Shown one piece after another: positions 8,448 to 16,623 of a stretch of DNA of 41,279 nt (its first letter is position 1; every line of letters begins with the position of its first letter). The translations under genes were made by a program, and so were the position numbers. Source of the stretch: Acidobacteriota bacterium (GTDB lineage Bacteria; Acidobacteriota; Terriglobia; Acidiferrales; UBA7541); the NCBI GenBank assembly GCA_003223315.1, contig QHYR01000089.1, positions 1 to 41,279 on the forward strand, in the 5' to 3' direction. The notes below the pieces were generated by a model, which saw only the letters and a program-made list of their open reading frames with translations, was not told the DNA's origin and did not search any database.

Positions 8448-10277
8448 GTGTTGTGTTCGCTGCTGGTCGCCTGGTGGTTGCGGTTCGATTTCAGCCTACC
8501 TTATCGGACGATCTTATTCTCTGCGGCGCCCTTGCTGGTGGCCATCCGAATTGCGACGCTGACCTCCTTCGGCTTGCTGCGGGGATGGTGGAAATATGCG
8601 GGCGTGCGAGACGGGCTGAACATCTTGAAAGCGGTGACGTCCGGGTCCGTCATTTTTTGGGTCATCATGCAGCCCATCCTGCATGTGACTGCTTTCCCCC
8701 GGTCAATCTACCTCCTGGAAGCATTCCTAACCACCAGCCTTCTGGTCGGCGTGCGCCTGCTGTGCCGTATTTTCGCCGAGTCTGCACGGGAAAGCATCTC
8801 TTCCGGCAAGAGAGTGGTGCTGATCGGAGCGGGTTCCGCCGCGCAGACGATTCTACGAGAAATCGGGCGTGCCGACAGTGGCTATGTAGCAGTCGGCTGC
8901 CTGGATGATAACGAATCGAAGCACGGCGTGCGCATTCATGACGTTCCCGTTCTCGGCACGGTCGATCAGCTGCCGGGAGTTCTGCGGTCTAAGCCGGCGG
9001 AGGAAGTACTCATCGCCGTACCTTCGGCGACCAGCGCGCAGATGCGCAGATTCATCGAGATCTGCAATCAAGCAAAAGTGACATTCCGGACGGTTCCGGC
9101 CCTCAAGGACATCATTGCTGGGCAGGTCACCATGAGCCAGTTCCGTGAAGTGAGTCTGGAAGATCTGCTGGGCCGCGAGCCTGTCCAGATCGGCCTGGAC
9201 TCGGTCCGCCGGGAAATCGAAAGGCGCGTGGTGCTGGTTACGGGCGCAGCGGGCTCCATTGGCTCGGAATTGTGCCGTCAAATTCTGAACAATAATCCCG
9301 AGCGCCTGATCTGTCTGGATCAGAGTGAAACGGGACTGTTTCTTCTTGAGCACGATCTGCGCAGCCATCCGCGCGCCGCGCAGATGGCCTTTTGCGTGGC
9401 CGACGTGTGCGATTCGGATTGCATGGCCGGCTTATTGTCCGAACGCAGGCCGCAGATCATCTTTCATGCCGCCGCCTACAAGCACGTGCCGATGATGGAG
9501 TCGAATGCGCAGGAGGCGATCCGGAACAACGTGCTGAGTTTTCCGGCACTGCTGGACCTGGCTGAGGAAGCAGGCTGCGGGAGCTTTGTACTCATCTCCT
9601 CGGACAAGGCGGTCAATCCCACTAGTATCATGGGCGCGACAAAGCGAGTGTGTGAACTGATCGTCGCGTCGCGTCCGGCAAACGGCATGCGTTGCGTGTC
9701 CGTGCGCTTTGGGAATGTGCTGGGCTCCAACGGCAGCGTGGTCCCCACGCTGCAGCACCAACTGGAGAAGAAGCAGGCGCTGACGATCACGCACCCTGAC
9801 ATCAAGCGCTTCTTCATGATTACGAGTGAGGCGGTTGCTCTGGTTTTACAGGGATTCGTGATCGGATCGCACGGCGACATCCTCGTTCTGGATATGGGCG
9901 AACCCATTCGCATCGTGGACCTGGCGCGCACGCTGATTCGCCTTTCCGGAAGGCCCGAGGAGGACGTGGAGATTCGATTCACAGGCTTGCGCGAGGGTGA
10001 AAAACTCAATGAGGAGCTCTTCTATGGCTATGAGGAGGTGATTCCTACAGCGTGTGACAAGATTAAGCGGACAAATGGGTCGGTGCAGGACTGGGCAGAG
10101 TTGTGCCGTCACCTGGATGAACTTCGCGCATCTATGACGGTCGGCGGTGCGGCACCGATCCGTGCCAAGATCAAGGAGATTGTCCCTGAGTATTCTTTCC
10201 TAGTTGAGGAATTGGCGCATGAGGTCGCGAACAAGCGCGCTCACAATCAATTTTCAGCAGTCGCAGGTAACGATTAG
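8448..10277 (+). CDS. Membrane-bound nucleotide-sugar 4,6-dehydratase/epimerase (CapD/WbpM/PglF type)
   Basis: The 609-residue protein has N-terminal membrane segments (to about residue 105), a first Rossmann-like domain (RVVLIGAGSAAQTILRE, residues 122-138) and a C-terminal extended SDR domain. The latter has TGAAGSIGSE (265-274), AAAYKHVPMME, SSDKAVNPTS (384-393) and MGATKR (395-400). The family makes UDP-4-keto-6-deoxy sugars from UDP-GlcNAc, the first step to bacillosamine-type sugars. The GTG at 8448 cuts into the first membrane helix. The frame stays open back to 8352 and reads family-like sequence (LLLRYRPWCIAVFQ), but offers only CTG or ATT codons there. The real start is therefore uncertain and may be upstream. 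Confidence 0.93.
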   Translation: MLCSLLVAWWLRFDFSLPYRTILFSAAPLLVAIRIATLTSFGLLRGWWKYAGVRDGLNILKAVTSGSVIFWVIMQPILHVTAFPRSIYLLEAFLTTSLLVGVRLLCRIFAESARESISSGKRVVLIGAGSAAQTILREIGRADSGYVAVGCLDDNESKHGVRIHDVPVLGTVDQLPGVLRSKPAEEVLIAVPSATSAQMRRFIEICNQAKVTFRTVPALKDIIAGQVTMSQFREVSLEDLLGREPVQIGLDSVRREIERRVVLVTGAAGSIGSELCRQILNNNPERLICLDQSETGLFLLEHDLRSHPRAAQMAFCVADVCDSDCMAGLLSERRPQIIFHAAAYKHVPMMESNAQEAIRNNVLSFPALLDLAEEAGCGSFVLISSDKAVNPTSIMGATKRVCELIVASRPANGMRCVSVRFGNVLGSNGSVVPTLQHQLEKKQALTITHPDIKRFFMITSEAVALVLQGFVIGSHGDILVLDMGEPIRIVDLARTLIRLSGRPEEDVEIRFTGLREGEKLNEELFYGYEEVIPTACDKIKRTNGSVQDWAELCRHLDELRASMTVGGAAPIRAKIKEIVPEYSFLVEELAHEVANKRAHNQFSAVAGND

Positions 10278-10532
10278 TTCAATCGCTCTTCTTTGTCTCG
10301 GGCCCTTACGCATCATCGAACGCAGCGGAACTGAATCCGCGAACTCTCGCTTCCTGGCACGACTACATTGCAATCGCCAATCGCCCTTCCAAATCGTGTT
10401 GCGCCAGCGATACTTGTGCCCTCAAAACGTAGGATGAGGATTGTTCGGTCGAATTAAGCCCCTTTTGTTAGCAACACCCCCCGAGTCGGCATTGCAAGAA
10501 AGGCTAGCTGACCTGGAGTAACACTCGAATAT

Positions 10533-11735
10533 ATGAGAATCGCCAACGTCGTAGGTGCAAGGCCTAACCTCATCAAGATCGCTCCTCTATTGCGAGAAAT
10601 GGGTAGACACCCAGAAATTCAACCCATACTCATCCACACTGGCCAACACTACGATGCTAGGCTCTCTGAGGTATTTTTTCGAGAAATGGAGATTCCCGCA
10701 CCAGATGTAAATCTTGACGTGGGCTCCGGTTCGCATGCTTGGCAAACGGGGGAGATCTTAAAGCGGATTGAGCCGATTTTCGAAGAGCGGCAACCAGATC
10801 TGGTTCTGGTTGTCGGCGACGTGAATTCTACCATCGCAGCTTCGCTAGCGGCAGCGAAGCTGGGCATTCGCATTGCTCACGTCGAAGCGGGGCTCCGGAG
10901 TTTCGACCGCTCGATGCCAGAGGAGATTAACCGAGTACTTACCGATGCTTTGGCTGATCTCTTGTTCGCTACCGAAAAAGCCGCAGTGGAGAATCTGTTA
11001 GGTGAAGGTCGCAAACAGGAATGCATATATCTGGTGGGAAATGTGATGATTGACGCATTAAAGCAACTGTTTGCAACGGCGGAACGGTCGAAGATATGCG
11101 ATGAATTGGGTCTGGTTGACCGTGAAGGCTTTCGCCAATTCGCAGTGCTGACTTTGCACAGGCCCTCCAACGTTGATTCGGCCGAAACGCTAGAAAAACT
11201 TCTCAAAGCCATCGAGGAGGTCGCCGAGCAGGTGCCAGTGATTTTCCCAGTTCATCCTCGCACCGAAAACAAGCTGCGTGCCATCAGCGGGCGAAATCAT
11301 ACGAAGCTTCGTATGATCCCTCCCTTGGGATACATAGATTTCCTTTGCCTGATCGGCCATTCACGCCTAGTCTTGACTGATTCTGGCGGCATACAAGAAG
11401 AAACCACCGCTTTAGGGGTACCCTGCCTCACGCTACGGAACAACACAGAACGTCCAGTTACCGCCACCATGGGCACGAATAGGATCATCGGCCAAGATCC
11501 AGCAAGAATTGTGGCTGCTGCGCGTGAGGCACTGGCGAACGAACCAACCCAAGCTGAGTTGCCGCCGTTCTGGGATGGGCATGCGGCCGAGCGCATAATC
11601 GAGATTCTGATCCGCGACCACCTTAGTCTCCGAGGAGTAAATTTACCTGTTGGATCTGGTACAGACGGAGGAGCAGCGGCCAAAGTATCTCTAAATGCCC
11701 GCGGAGCACTCGTAGCACTAGAGAAAGACGTATGA
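10533..11735 (+). CDS. wecB: UDP-N-acetylglucosamine 2-epimerase (non-hydrolysing)
   Basis: The 400-residue protein has the family's N-terminal VVGARPNLIKIAPLL, HTGQHYD, GDVNSTIAASLAAAKLG, AHVEAGLRSFD followed by PEEINRVLTD, LTLHRPSNVD, PVHPRTE and LTDSGGIQEETTALGVPCL. These include the UDP-binding and catalytic residues of WecB/MnaA. It interconverts UDP-GlcNAc and UDP-ManNAc, providing ManNAc for surface glycan. The length is slightly above the usual 370-390, with an extra tail of about 30 residues after the last helix. It is preceded by 255 bases without a gene, in which I see only non-coding sequence. Its AT-richer base use differs from the CapD gene before it. Confidence 0.93.
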   Translation: MRIANVVGARPNLIKIAPLLREMGRHPEIQPILIHTGQHYDARLSEVFFREMEIPAPDVNLDVGSGSHAWQTGEILKRIEPIFEERQPDLVLVVGDVNSTIAASLAAAKLGIRIAHVEAGLRSFDRSMPEEINRVLTDALADLLFATEKAAVENLLGEGRKQECIYLVGNVMIDALKQLFATAERSKICDELGLVDREGFRQFAVLTLHRPSNVDSAETLEKLLKAIEEVAEQVPVIFPVHPRTENKLRAISGRNHTKLRMIPPLGYIDFLCLIGHSRLVLTDSGGIQEETTALGVPCLTLRNNTERPVTATMGTNRIIGQDPARIVAAAREALANEPTQAELPPFWDGHAAERIIEILIRDHLSLRGVNLPVGSGTDGGAAAKVSLNARGALVALEKDV

Positions 11736-12022
11736 TAGTAGCTTAGAGGCTCACGCTTCAGAATCCAGAGAATTGGGCTACAAGCGATGGCCGTGTCACC
11801 AGCCTTGGCGCCAGACGAACCGAAGTAGGGATCGAATTCACGCAACCTGCCCCAGATTCCTGGTCCCTCGGTGTGCCTCCGATAAGAGTCAAGCGTACTT
11901 GTCAGGGCTAAGTGGCGAAGATCCCCGTTGCGGACACAGATGTTTTATAAGCGCCGCGTTACTCAAATATGGGTCATCGTCTAGTAAGCACAATTCCTTA
12001 AGGCGCGAGGTATTAGTATTAG

Positions 12023-12754
12023 TTGATAAATAGACACGGAAAGCGAAACATACTTTTTTTTATTCTGATACTGGCATGTCTCGCTCAGCCTGGGCCATCC
12101 ATCTGCCAAGATTCAAAGGGCCAATTTTCGGATGAAACCTTACCGAAATTCGAAGGAGGTGATTTCAACAGAAAGATCTATTTCAAGCACAAGCTCGAAT
12201 TCTCGCTAGACACAGGATGGCTTCCGAATAATATCCCCTTCATATTTGATCCTTTTATGGGCGAGAAGTGGGCGCGAGTTCCAATGGATTACACACTGGT
12301 ACCGATAATTCCTTCTCTACGGTGGCACTGGGGGAATATAGCGGCTCCCTCCTTTATACGCGGCAATACGGATCTTACATTCAGTGGATCCTACACGGTG
12401 ATTCCGCGAGGGCCTGAGCATCTGTATACGGCTTTCATGTTTGGTGTGCGACGTAATTTTGTCCAGTCTAACTGGAGAGTTGTTCCCTACGTGGAAGCAC
12501 GCGGTGGCGTTGGGTACACAGACGCCAAAGGACCCGAGGGGGTGCTATATGCGCAAGGACAGGACCTCACGTTTAATTTCATACTAGGTGGCGGAGTGCG
12601 GTATAACTTCAATCCTCGATATAGCATTTCGACCGGCATTGCTTACATGCATGTCTCAAATGCTTATTTATCGCAACCGAAAGTCTACGATTACGGGATA
12701 AATGTCTTCGGCCCGACTCTTGGAGTCACCGTCGGAATGGGAAAGCTTCGATAA
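12023..12754 (+). CDS. PagL-like lipid A 3-O-deacylase / acyloxyacyl hydrolase family outer-membrane protein
   Basis: The 243-residue protein begins with a signal peptide (ILFFILILACLAQPGPSIC). The rest alternates short hydrophobic strands, as in an eight-strand outer-membrane barrel. Near the end is the PagL catalytic motif: His210 and Ser212 in YMHVSNAYL, followed by an acidic residue in YDYGINVFGP. PagL removes the 3-O acyl chain from lipid A in the outer membrane. Start is TTG at 12023. A weak start site and the absence of a nearer ATG make this moderately sure. The 287 bases before it contain no convincing gene. Its position at the end of an acyl-modification and glycan locus fits envelope lipid remodelling. 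Confidence 0.83.
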   Translation: MINRHGKRNILFFILILACLAQPGPSICQDSKGQFSDETLPKFEGGDFNRKIYFKHKLEFSLDTGWLPNNIPFIFDPFMGEKWARVPMDYTLVPIIPSLRWHWGNIAAPSFIRGNTDLTFSGSYTVIPRGPEHLYTAFMFGVRRNFVQSNWRVVPYVEARGGVGYTDAKGPEGVLYAQGQDLTFNFILGGGVRYNFNPRYSISTGIAYMHVSNAYLSQPKVYDYGINVFGPTLGVTVGMGKLR

Positions 12755-12854
12755 CAGGCCCAGGAACCTGCGCTCCGCTCGTTCGTTACTTAGGCCAACT
12801 GTTGATTGTGTGTCAACACTCACAACCTTCAGCAATCGGCGAGAGGATGATCTT

Positions 12855-13154
12855 ATGGAACGCGCGCTTCTCTGTTCGACTGTGTCGCTTCGGGATAACC
12901 TGCTTTTAGCAGATCTCGACATGGGCGAAGCCGCCGTCTTGAGCCTCGAGGATGGTGTTTACTATGGGCTGAATCCCGTGGCGACGCGAATCTGGCATCT
13001 GTTCGAAGAAAGCAAGAGAGTGAGTGAAATCCGGGACTTGCTACTGAAGGAATTCTCAGTCGAATCGGATCGTTTGACACGCGACCTCATTGAACTGATC
13101 GAGCAATTAGCCAAACTAGGGCTTGTGGAGATTTCGCCTGAAACGACTGCGTAA
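12855..13154 (+). CDS. PqqD-like peptide-recognition (RRE) protein of the lasso-peptide B1 type
   Basis: Start ATG 12855 is set by GAGAGG eight bases upstream. The 99-residue product has the PqqD-family plan: a beta-rich first half (VVLSLEDGVYYGLN-like strand, AAVLSLEDGVYYGLNPVAT) and a winged-helix second half (RIWHLFEESKRVSEIRDLL, LTRDLIELIEQLAKLGLVE). PqqD-like proteins bind the leader of a ribosomal peptide and present it to a modifying enzyme. The next two genes are remnants of a B2 protease and an asparagine-synthetase-like gene. That trio is the lasso-peptide set and is also found without an obvious precursor in glycan loci of this kind. I found no precursor peptide nearby. It appears intact while its partners are broken. 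Confidence 0.83.
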   Translation: MERALLCSTVSLRDNLLLADLDMGEAAVLSLEDGVYYGLNPVATRIWHLFEESKRVSEIRDLLLKEFSVESDRLTRDLIELIEQLAKLGLVEISPETTA

Positions 13155-13576
13155 GTTTCTCAATCTTGGTGCTGCGGACCAGGTACTTCTGCTGTCCGTG
13201 GTGGCCTTCCTGGTTGCGATTAAGATCGGTTTTCGATGGATGCCGCGTCGGGTCATTTTGCGGAGTCTGGAAGGCTTGAATGGAAACGGACCTTAGCACC
13301 CAGGCGTTTAGCTCCTCGTGGCCTTGTCGAGTGATTCGAATAATCGAACAAGCCAGCCGCCAGCTACCTGGCAGGACTAGCTGCCCGGTTCAGGCTTTCG
13401 CCGGACAGGTCTTGCTTGCAATGAAAGGCTGCCAAACTCAGCTGCGGATCGGTGTCGCGCGACTACAGCTTAATTGCGCACGCGGGGTCGAGAGCCGAGG
13501 CCGGATTGTGCTGGGAAATCGAAGTGATCTCCATTTTTACCGAGTGCTGCGTCCGCCGGATTACAGAAAAAGATAG
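13147..13576 (+). pseudogene. Lasso-type B2 protein (transglutaminase-like protease), broken by several frameshifts
   Basis: The first piece overlaps the end of the PqqD-like gene and reads LRKFLNLGAADQVLLLSVVA with a membrane-like segment, then stops at a TAG near 13295. The second frame (from 13280) reads RVIRIIEQASRQLPG, then SCPVQAFAGQVLLAMKGC with the family's Cys, LRIGVAR, and later VESRGRIVLGN. The family's AHAWVE motif with the catalytic His is seen only as LIAHA in a third frame around 13474-13488. One base is missing before GGGTC, and the reading frame around it is out of register. At least three indels are therefore needed to rebuild the protein. It is dead unless the sequence is wrong at several points. 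Confidence 0.75.
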
Positions 13577-13590
13577 AGATAAGGATACGG

Positions 13591-13716
13591 ATGAGCGCCA
13601 TCGCAGGCATCCATTTTTCGGATGAGAGGCCGGTGAATCACCGTGATCTTACCAGCATGCTTGACACGATGCGCCATCGCGGTCCTGACGGAACGGGCTC
13701 GTGGGTCCGACGGTGA
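13591..13716 (+). pseudogene. Asparagine-synthetase-like (lasso cyclase C-type) gene, first 41 codons only
   Basis: AAGGA precedes an ATG at 13591. The product begins MSAIAGIHFSDERPVNH and continues to DTMRHRGPDGTGSWV, the conserved start of glutamine-hydrolysing asparagine synthetases (M-x-x-IAGI ... HRGPDG). The usual catalytic Cys2 is Ser here, as in cyclase-type relatives that do not use glutamine. Family members have about 600 residues. Here homology stops at about 13705 and a stop codon follows at 13714. Beyond this point the sequence is the end of a minus-strand HNH gene. The gene was therefore cut by the element at 13.7-16.76 kb, and no other part of it is seen in the window. Confidence 0.8.
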
Positions 13717-13934
13717 CAATCCCAACAGAGGGCAATGAGGTTCTCCTCGGCATCGGGCCCCAACTGACTTCTCGGAGTGATGTGGTGGACTTCCAGCCCG
13801 ACACTTGAACCGCACCTTTGGCAGCGCCATCCATCACGTTTCAGGACTGATCGATGTAGCGAAGAATACGATTGTCGATCGAGGCGGACTCGCGGCCGTT
13901 TACGAATGTTCACAGCCCGCCGACACGCTTTCAA
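13638..13934 (-). CDS. HNH endonuclease
   Basis: The 98-residue protein contains a compact HNH nuclease: SVLKRDGWRCQRCGS with Cys38/Cys41, then LEVHHITPRSQLG with the HH pair at 50-51, ENLIALCWDCHRRTH with Asn65, Cys70/Cys73 and His74/His78. The first Cys pair and the second Cys pair bind a structural zinc, and the His pair and Asn form the metal-dependent nuclease site. Start is a TTG codon at 13934, overlapping the preceding minus-strand gene. The last 20 residues (after RRTH) are the antisense of the truncated asparagine-synthetase fragment, so the natural C-terminus was replaced at the junction. The domain itself is complete. Confidence 0.8.
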   Translation of the reverse strand: MKACRRAVNIRKRPRVRLDRQSYSSLHRSVLKRDGWRCQRCGSSVGLEVHHITPRSQLGPDAEENLIALCWDCHRRTHEPVPSGPRWRIVSSMLVRSR

Positions 13935-14699
13935 TGAATTCGTGTTGTTCCGAAGAAGGTAAAAGCCCGAACAGGCGATCTAACGCAAGGCGTAACGGCT
14001 TCGTATCGCCGCTCTCCAGGTTGGCTCCTGCCAGAAAGTCCGCACAGATCATCTCCAGGCCGTAGCCTCTGGATTTATCGCTACCGAGCATCAATGCAGC
14101 CGTTTCCAGAGCCTGCTCGATCACCGGTAGCTGACTCTTGTACAGCTTGAAATAGATGATCTCCCAGGGCTCGGTTTCATGCCCAGTGAGGTGCTTTTCC
14201 ACCTCTCGTTTGAACTCTTCTCTAGGTAGCTCCCTGGCTTTGTGCACCCAGGGTGCACAATCGAAGTTCTGACCTTCCCTCCGAGCCACTTTCACCAATT
14301 CCCTTGCCTTGGTCCAGCCCATCAAGTTGAGATCTGCCTTCGGGATCCGCGGCAAATGTTCATGGATGGCATCAGGTAGTAAGCCTTCCGCCTCGATTCA
14401 GGAAACTTCCGCTCCAGGTATTCATCGAACGACCGCAGATTGTCTAACCGCCAGTATTGACCCGCTCTAACCTCGCAGAGATAGCGTCCCAGCTCGACAA
14501 AGCGCACATCACGCTCCCGGTCCGAGCTCTTCTCCCAGGCCAAGATCTCGTCGATCTTGGACAGCACCACTGCAGCCCGTCGTCGATTAAGGTTCGGCGG
14601 CACGAGAGTGCTTCCGTTAATCGTCAAGCTGGTCAAGCCAATCAAGATCGCTGGCTCCGGGTCGACGGATGAGTTTCGAAGCGACAAGCTGCTGGTCAC
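13900..14699 (-). pseudogene. Conserved element protein of unknown function, split by a 1-nt deletion
   Basis: Two minus-strand frames, 14699-14322 and 14355-13900, read as one protein. The first ends its sensible part at PESRRKAYYLM, and the second continues IHEHLPRIPKADLNLMGWTK. One base lost after the ATG codon near 14363 explains the switch. The rebuilt protein has a charged N-terminal part (SKIDEILAWEKSSDRERD, VRFVELGRYLCEVRAGQYW) and a C-terminal part with WEIIYFKLYKSQLPVIEQAL and RGYGLEMICADFLAG. I recognise it only as an element-type unknown and assign no function. It overlaps both neighbours, as in a compact operon. A 21-bp perfect palindrome at 14240-14260 lies inside its coding sequence. 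Confidence 0.6.
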
Positions 14700-15317
14700 C
14701 CAGGCAAAGACCCAGTTGAGCGCAGCTCACACATCCGTTTTGCGGGAAGCGGATGCCGCTGTGCGGCAGAAACTGGCCTGCTTCAATCTGGCTAACGGTC
14801 GCTTCGACTAACTGCCCGTACTCCTGGCGTTGCTTGTCGGTGATCGTGGCCTTCAGATATTGAATCTCAGAAAAACGCTTACGCACGAAAGCCACCACGG
14901 CAACATCAGAGATTCCGCTCATCCAGGATTAGCAGATCAACTGAGGATCAAGAGCCAGCAATCCGTCAGGTTCTTCGGGATATCGTGCCGTGGTTGCATG
15001 TTCTTCTGAGGATGGCGAACCTGAATACGATCATCTTGAGCCAGTCGTTCAAGTAGCTGAACTCCCTGGCGAAACATCCGTTCCCAGCTATCTCCGCGGG
15101 AATATTCGAGCTGGGCATCTTGGTGTTTTCTCCATTCGTTGAACAGCACCGCGGCGCTGTCCTCCCGTGCAAAGAAAGCAGCGAGGGCCTGTTCGAAGCA
15201 GCGGCCGAAGAGCAAAGCCGGACTATTGTCCTTCTCTCTCCAGCCATCCAGATAGCGATGCCGATAGCTTCTCGGGCAGCGCAGATACTGAGCGATTTGG
15301 GTATAGCTATAGGTCAT
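14617..15317 (-). pseudogene. RecB/Cas4-like PD-(D/E)XK nuclease, catalytic core deleted and stop codon present
   Basis: Start 15317 gives MTYSYTQIAQYLRCPRSYR, the usual N-terminus of RecB-family exonucleases (S-x-T-Q-I ... C-P-R ... Y). The reading runs to VRHPQKNMQ, then loses its frame at about 14990. Beyond it another frame reads TTARYPEEPDGLLALDPQL. This is followed by IC, a TAA stop (14929-14931 on the minus strand) and SWMSGISDVAVVAFVRK, ending in a Cys cluster (GCVSCAQLGLCLG). The piece that normally carries the catalytic Asp and the ExK motif is missing between the two blocks. An internal deletion of perhaps 40-50 codons plus a nonsense mutation therefore inactivated the enzyme. The size estimate rests on remembered family layout. 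Confidence 0.68.
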
Positions 15318-15735
15318 GGCTGGATTCCTGACTGGTCGCCGGAGCGAACTCTTCCCACTCAGCCGCAGGAGCAAATCCGTCGAAATTCAGGAAGGAATGA
15401 CCATTCAACACGGTGTGTGAGACGCGAACAATTCCTTGAAGGCCGAGCAATGCTTTTTCATCGAGTTCGCCCCGACCGAGCAGATCGGTGTTATAGCCGA
15501 AATCCCGAAGGAACCAACTCAGGCGACAGAGTGCTTTGGGTGTGCAGTAGATCCGGCCAGTCAGTGAATGGCCATGGTGTTGTTTAGGTTCGAGGATCGA
15601 GAATCGCAGGAGATAAAAGGGTCTGGTTGGATGCCAACGATAGAACGCCCGATCCACCCGGACGAGGAAGACACCTTCAAGCTCATCGGAGCCATTTCTG
15701 GTTTCGCGATGAAGCCCCGGAATGTGGCGCGTCAT
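15307..15735 (-). CDS. Conserved element-associated protein of unknown function
   Basis: This intact 142-residue protein opens with MTRHIPGLHRETRNG and contains FLVRVDRAFYRWHPTRPFYLL, RIYCTPKALCRLSWFLRDFGY and SHTVLNGHSFLNFDGFAPAAEWEEF. There is no signal peptide, membrane helix or motif that I can tie to a reaction. The many aromatic residues and short strands suggest a beta-rich fold, perhaps nucleic-acid binding like an OB-fold. That is a guess. It overlaps the nuclease start by 11 bases and the upstream annealase-like gene by 4 bases (ATGA), so it was part of one operon. It is the only member of the minus-strand module, besides the HNH gene, with an unbroken frame. Confidence 0.6.
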   Translation of the reverse strand: MTRHIPGLHRETRNGSDELEGVFLVRVDRAFYRWHPTRPFYLLRFSILEPKQHHGHSLTGRIYCTPKALCRLSWFLRDFGYNTDLLGRGELDEKALLGLQGIVRVSHTVLNGHSFLNFDGFAPAAEWEEFAPATSQESSHDL

Positions 15736-16513
15736 GAGCTGACCTCGTGCGGTGCGGCATAGCTGTTGAGCTTGCAGAGAAGGGCTGGGCGGTCTTTCGT
15801 CGCCCAGTCAGCTAGGTTCGTTATGAAGCCTTCAATTTGCTCACGAGAGGCATCTCGCAAGTTAGGAGTACCGCAGAAATCGGCGGCGTAGGCTTTGACC
15901 AAATGTGCGTCGAGCTGATGTTGGCGAATCAGAAGGCAGAGGCGATCACGGAGGCGAGGCTGACCGTTCTGATGGCCATTGTTGTTGCCAGCCTCGGAAG
16001 CGCGTTGCGGATCAGATGGACCATACGCCTTCGGTTCCCAGCCGAGCTCCTCGACCGAGCACAACCCGATGCCATAGGCCTTTCGGAGTGCACGGTTGAC
16101 GGCACGCGTCTCAGCAACACGCATCTCGGCACCATGGACGAGAGGAGATACATTGAAACGGTCCGCATCGCCATAGCCGGAGAAACCCCGAGAGCCAGGA
16201 CTCTTGTAGACAGTGGCCTTAAAAACCCACCGACCAGATACTGGGTCGCAGAGGTAGCGCACCTCATGGACCCCGATCCCGATACACCTTCGACGTTGGG
16301 CCAGCGCAAGAGGCCCCCATGCGTGACATACCAACCGCTATCCAAGTATTCGAAATCTCCCAGCGCCAAAGAGAACCCAAACTTCTTCGTCAGATCACGC
16401 AATCGATCAATAGCACCGACTCCCAATTGCCCTGACTTCAAGCGTTTTGCCAACCGGATATTCTGACGGACTAGAGCTCGAAGTTGACCGCTACTCGCAA
16501 CTCGATTCTTCAT
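15732..16513 (-). pseudogene. Possible single-strand-annealing-like (ERF/Rad52-type) element protein, frameshifted
   Basis: The first frame, from 16513, reads MKNRVASSGQLRALVRQNIR and later SLALGDFEYLDSGWYVTHGG. Near 16310 the sensible reading moves to the frame that ends at 15732: LALAQRRRCIGIGVHEVRYL, SGRWVFKATVYKS, GYGDADRFNVS and MRVAETRAVNRALRKAYGIG. A single missing base in the CTC-TTG stretch explains the change. The AETRAxxRALR block and the preceding beta-rich part resemble recombination mediators that anneal single strands, and a nuclease gene follows. This assignment is tentative. The C-terminal part (RLRDRLCLLIRQHQLDAHL, QIEGFITNLADWA) is helical. The gene leads the minus-strand operon. 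Confidence 0.5.
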
Positions 16514-16623
16514 GAGGGCTCCACTGGTGCCTATTGTTGACCAATGGACCTCTTGGAAGGGTGTAAGTCAAGCGAAGGGTTTGCGAAGACCAAAGGACTG
16601 CCGTAGAATGCGCGGCGGGCACT

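Noticed and set aside
8417-8908. Long plus-strand frame of 163 codons
   Set aside because: It overlaps the CapD-like gene in another frame, and only the CapD frame has family motifs.
10204-10437. 77-codon frame after the CapD-like gene
   Set aside because: It begins inside CapD in another frame and has no recognisable features.
11773-12033. 86-codon frame before the PagL-like gene, considered as a lasso precursor or small gene
   Set aside because: No leader-core pattern, no ribosome site, and it runs into the PagL start. I see no precursor signature.
13591-13716. Complete small protein of 41 residues
   Set aside because: It is the exact N-terminus of a large asparagine-synthetase-like family and stops where foreign sequence begins, so truncation is the better reading.
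14240-14260. 21-bp perfect palindrome TTGTGCACCC-A-GGGTGCACAA
   Set aside because: It lies inside a coding stretch whose protein reading (CAPWVHK) is sensible, and no second copy or nearby promoter supports a regulatory role.
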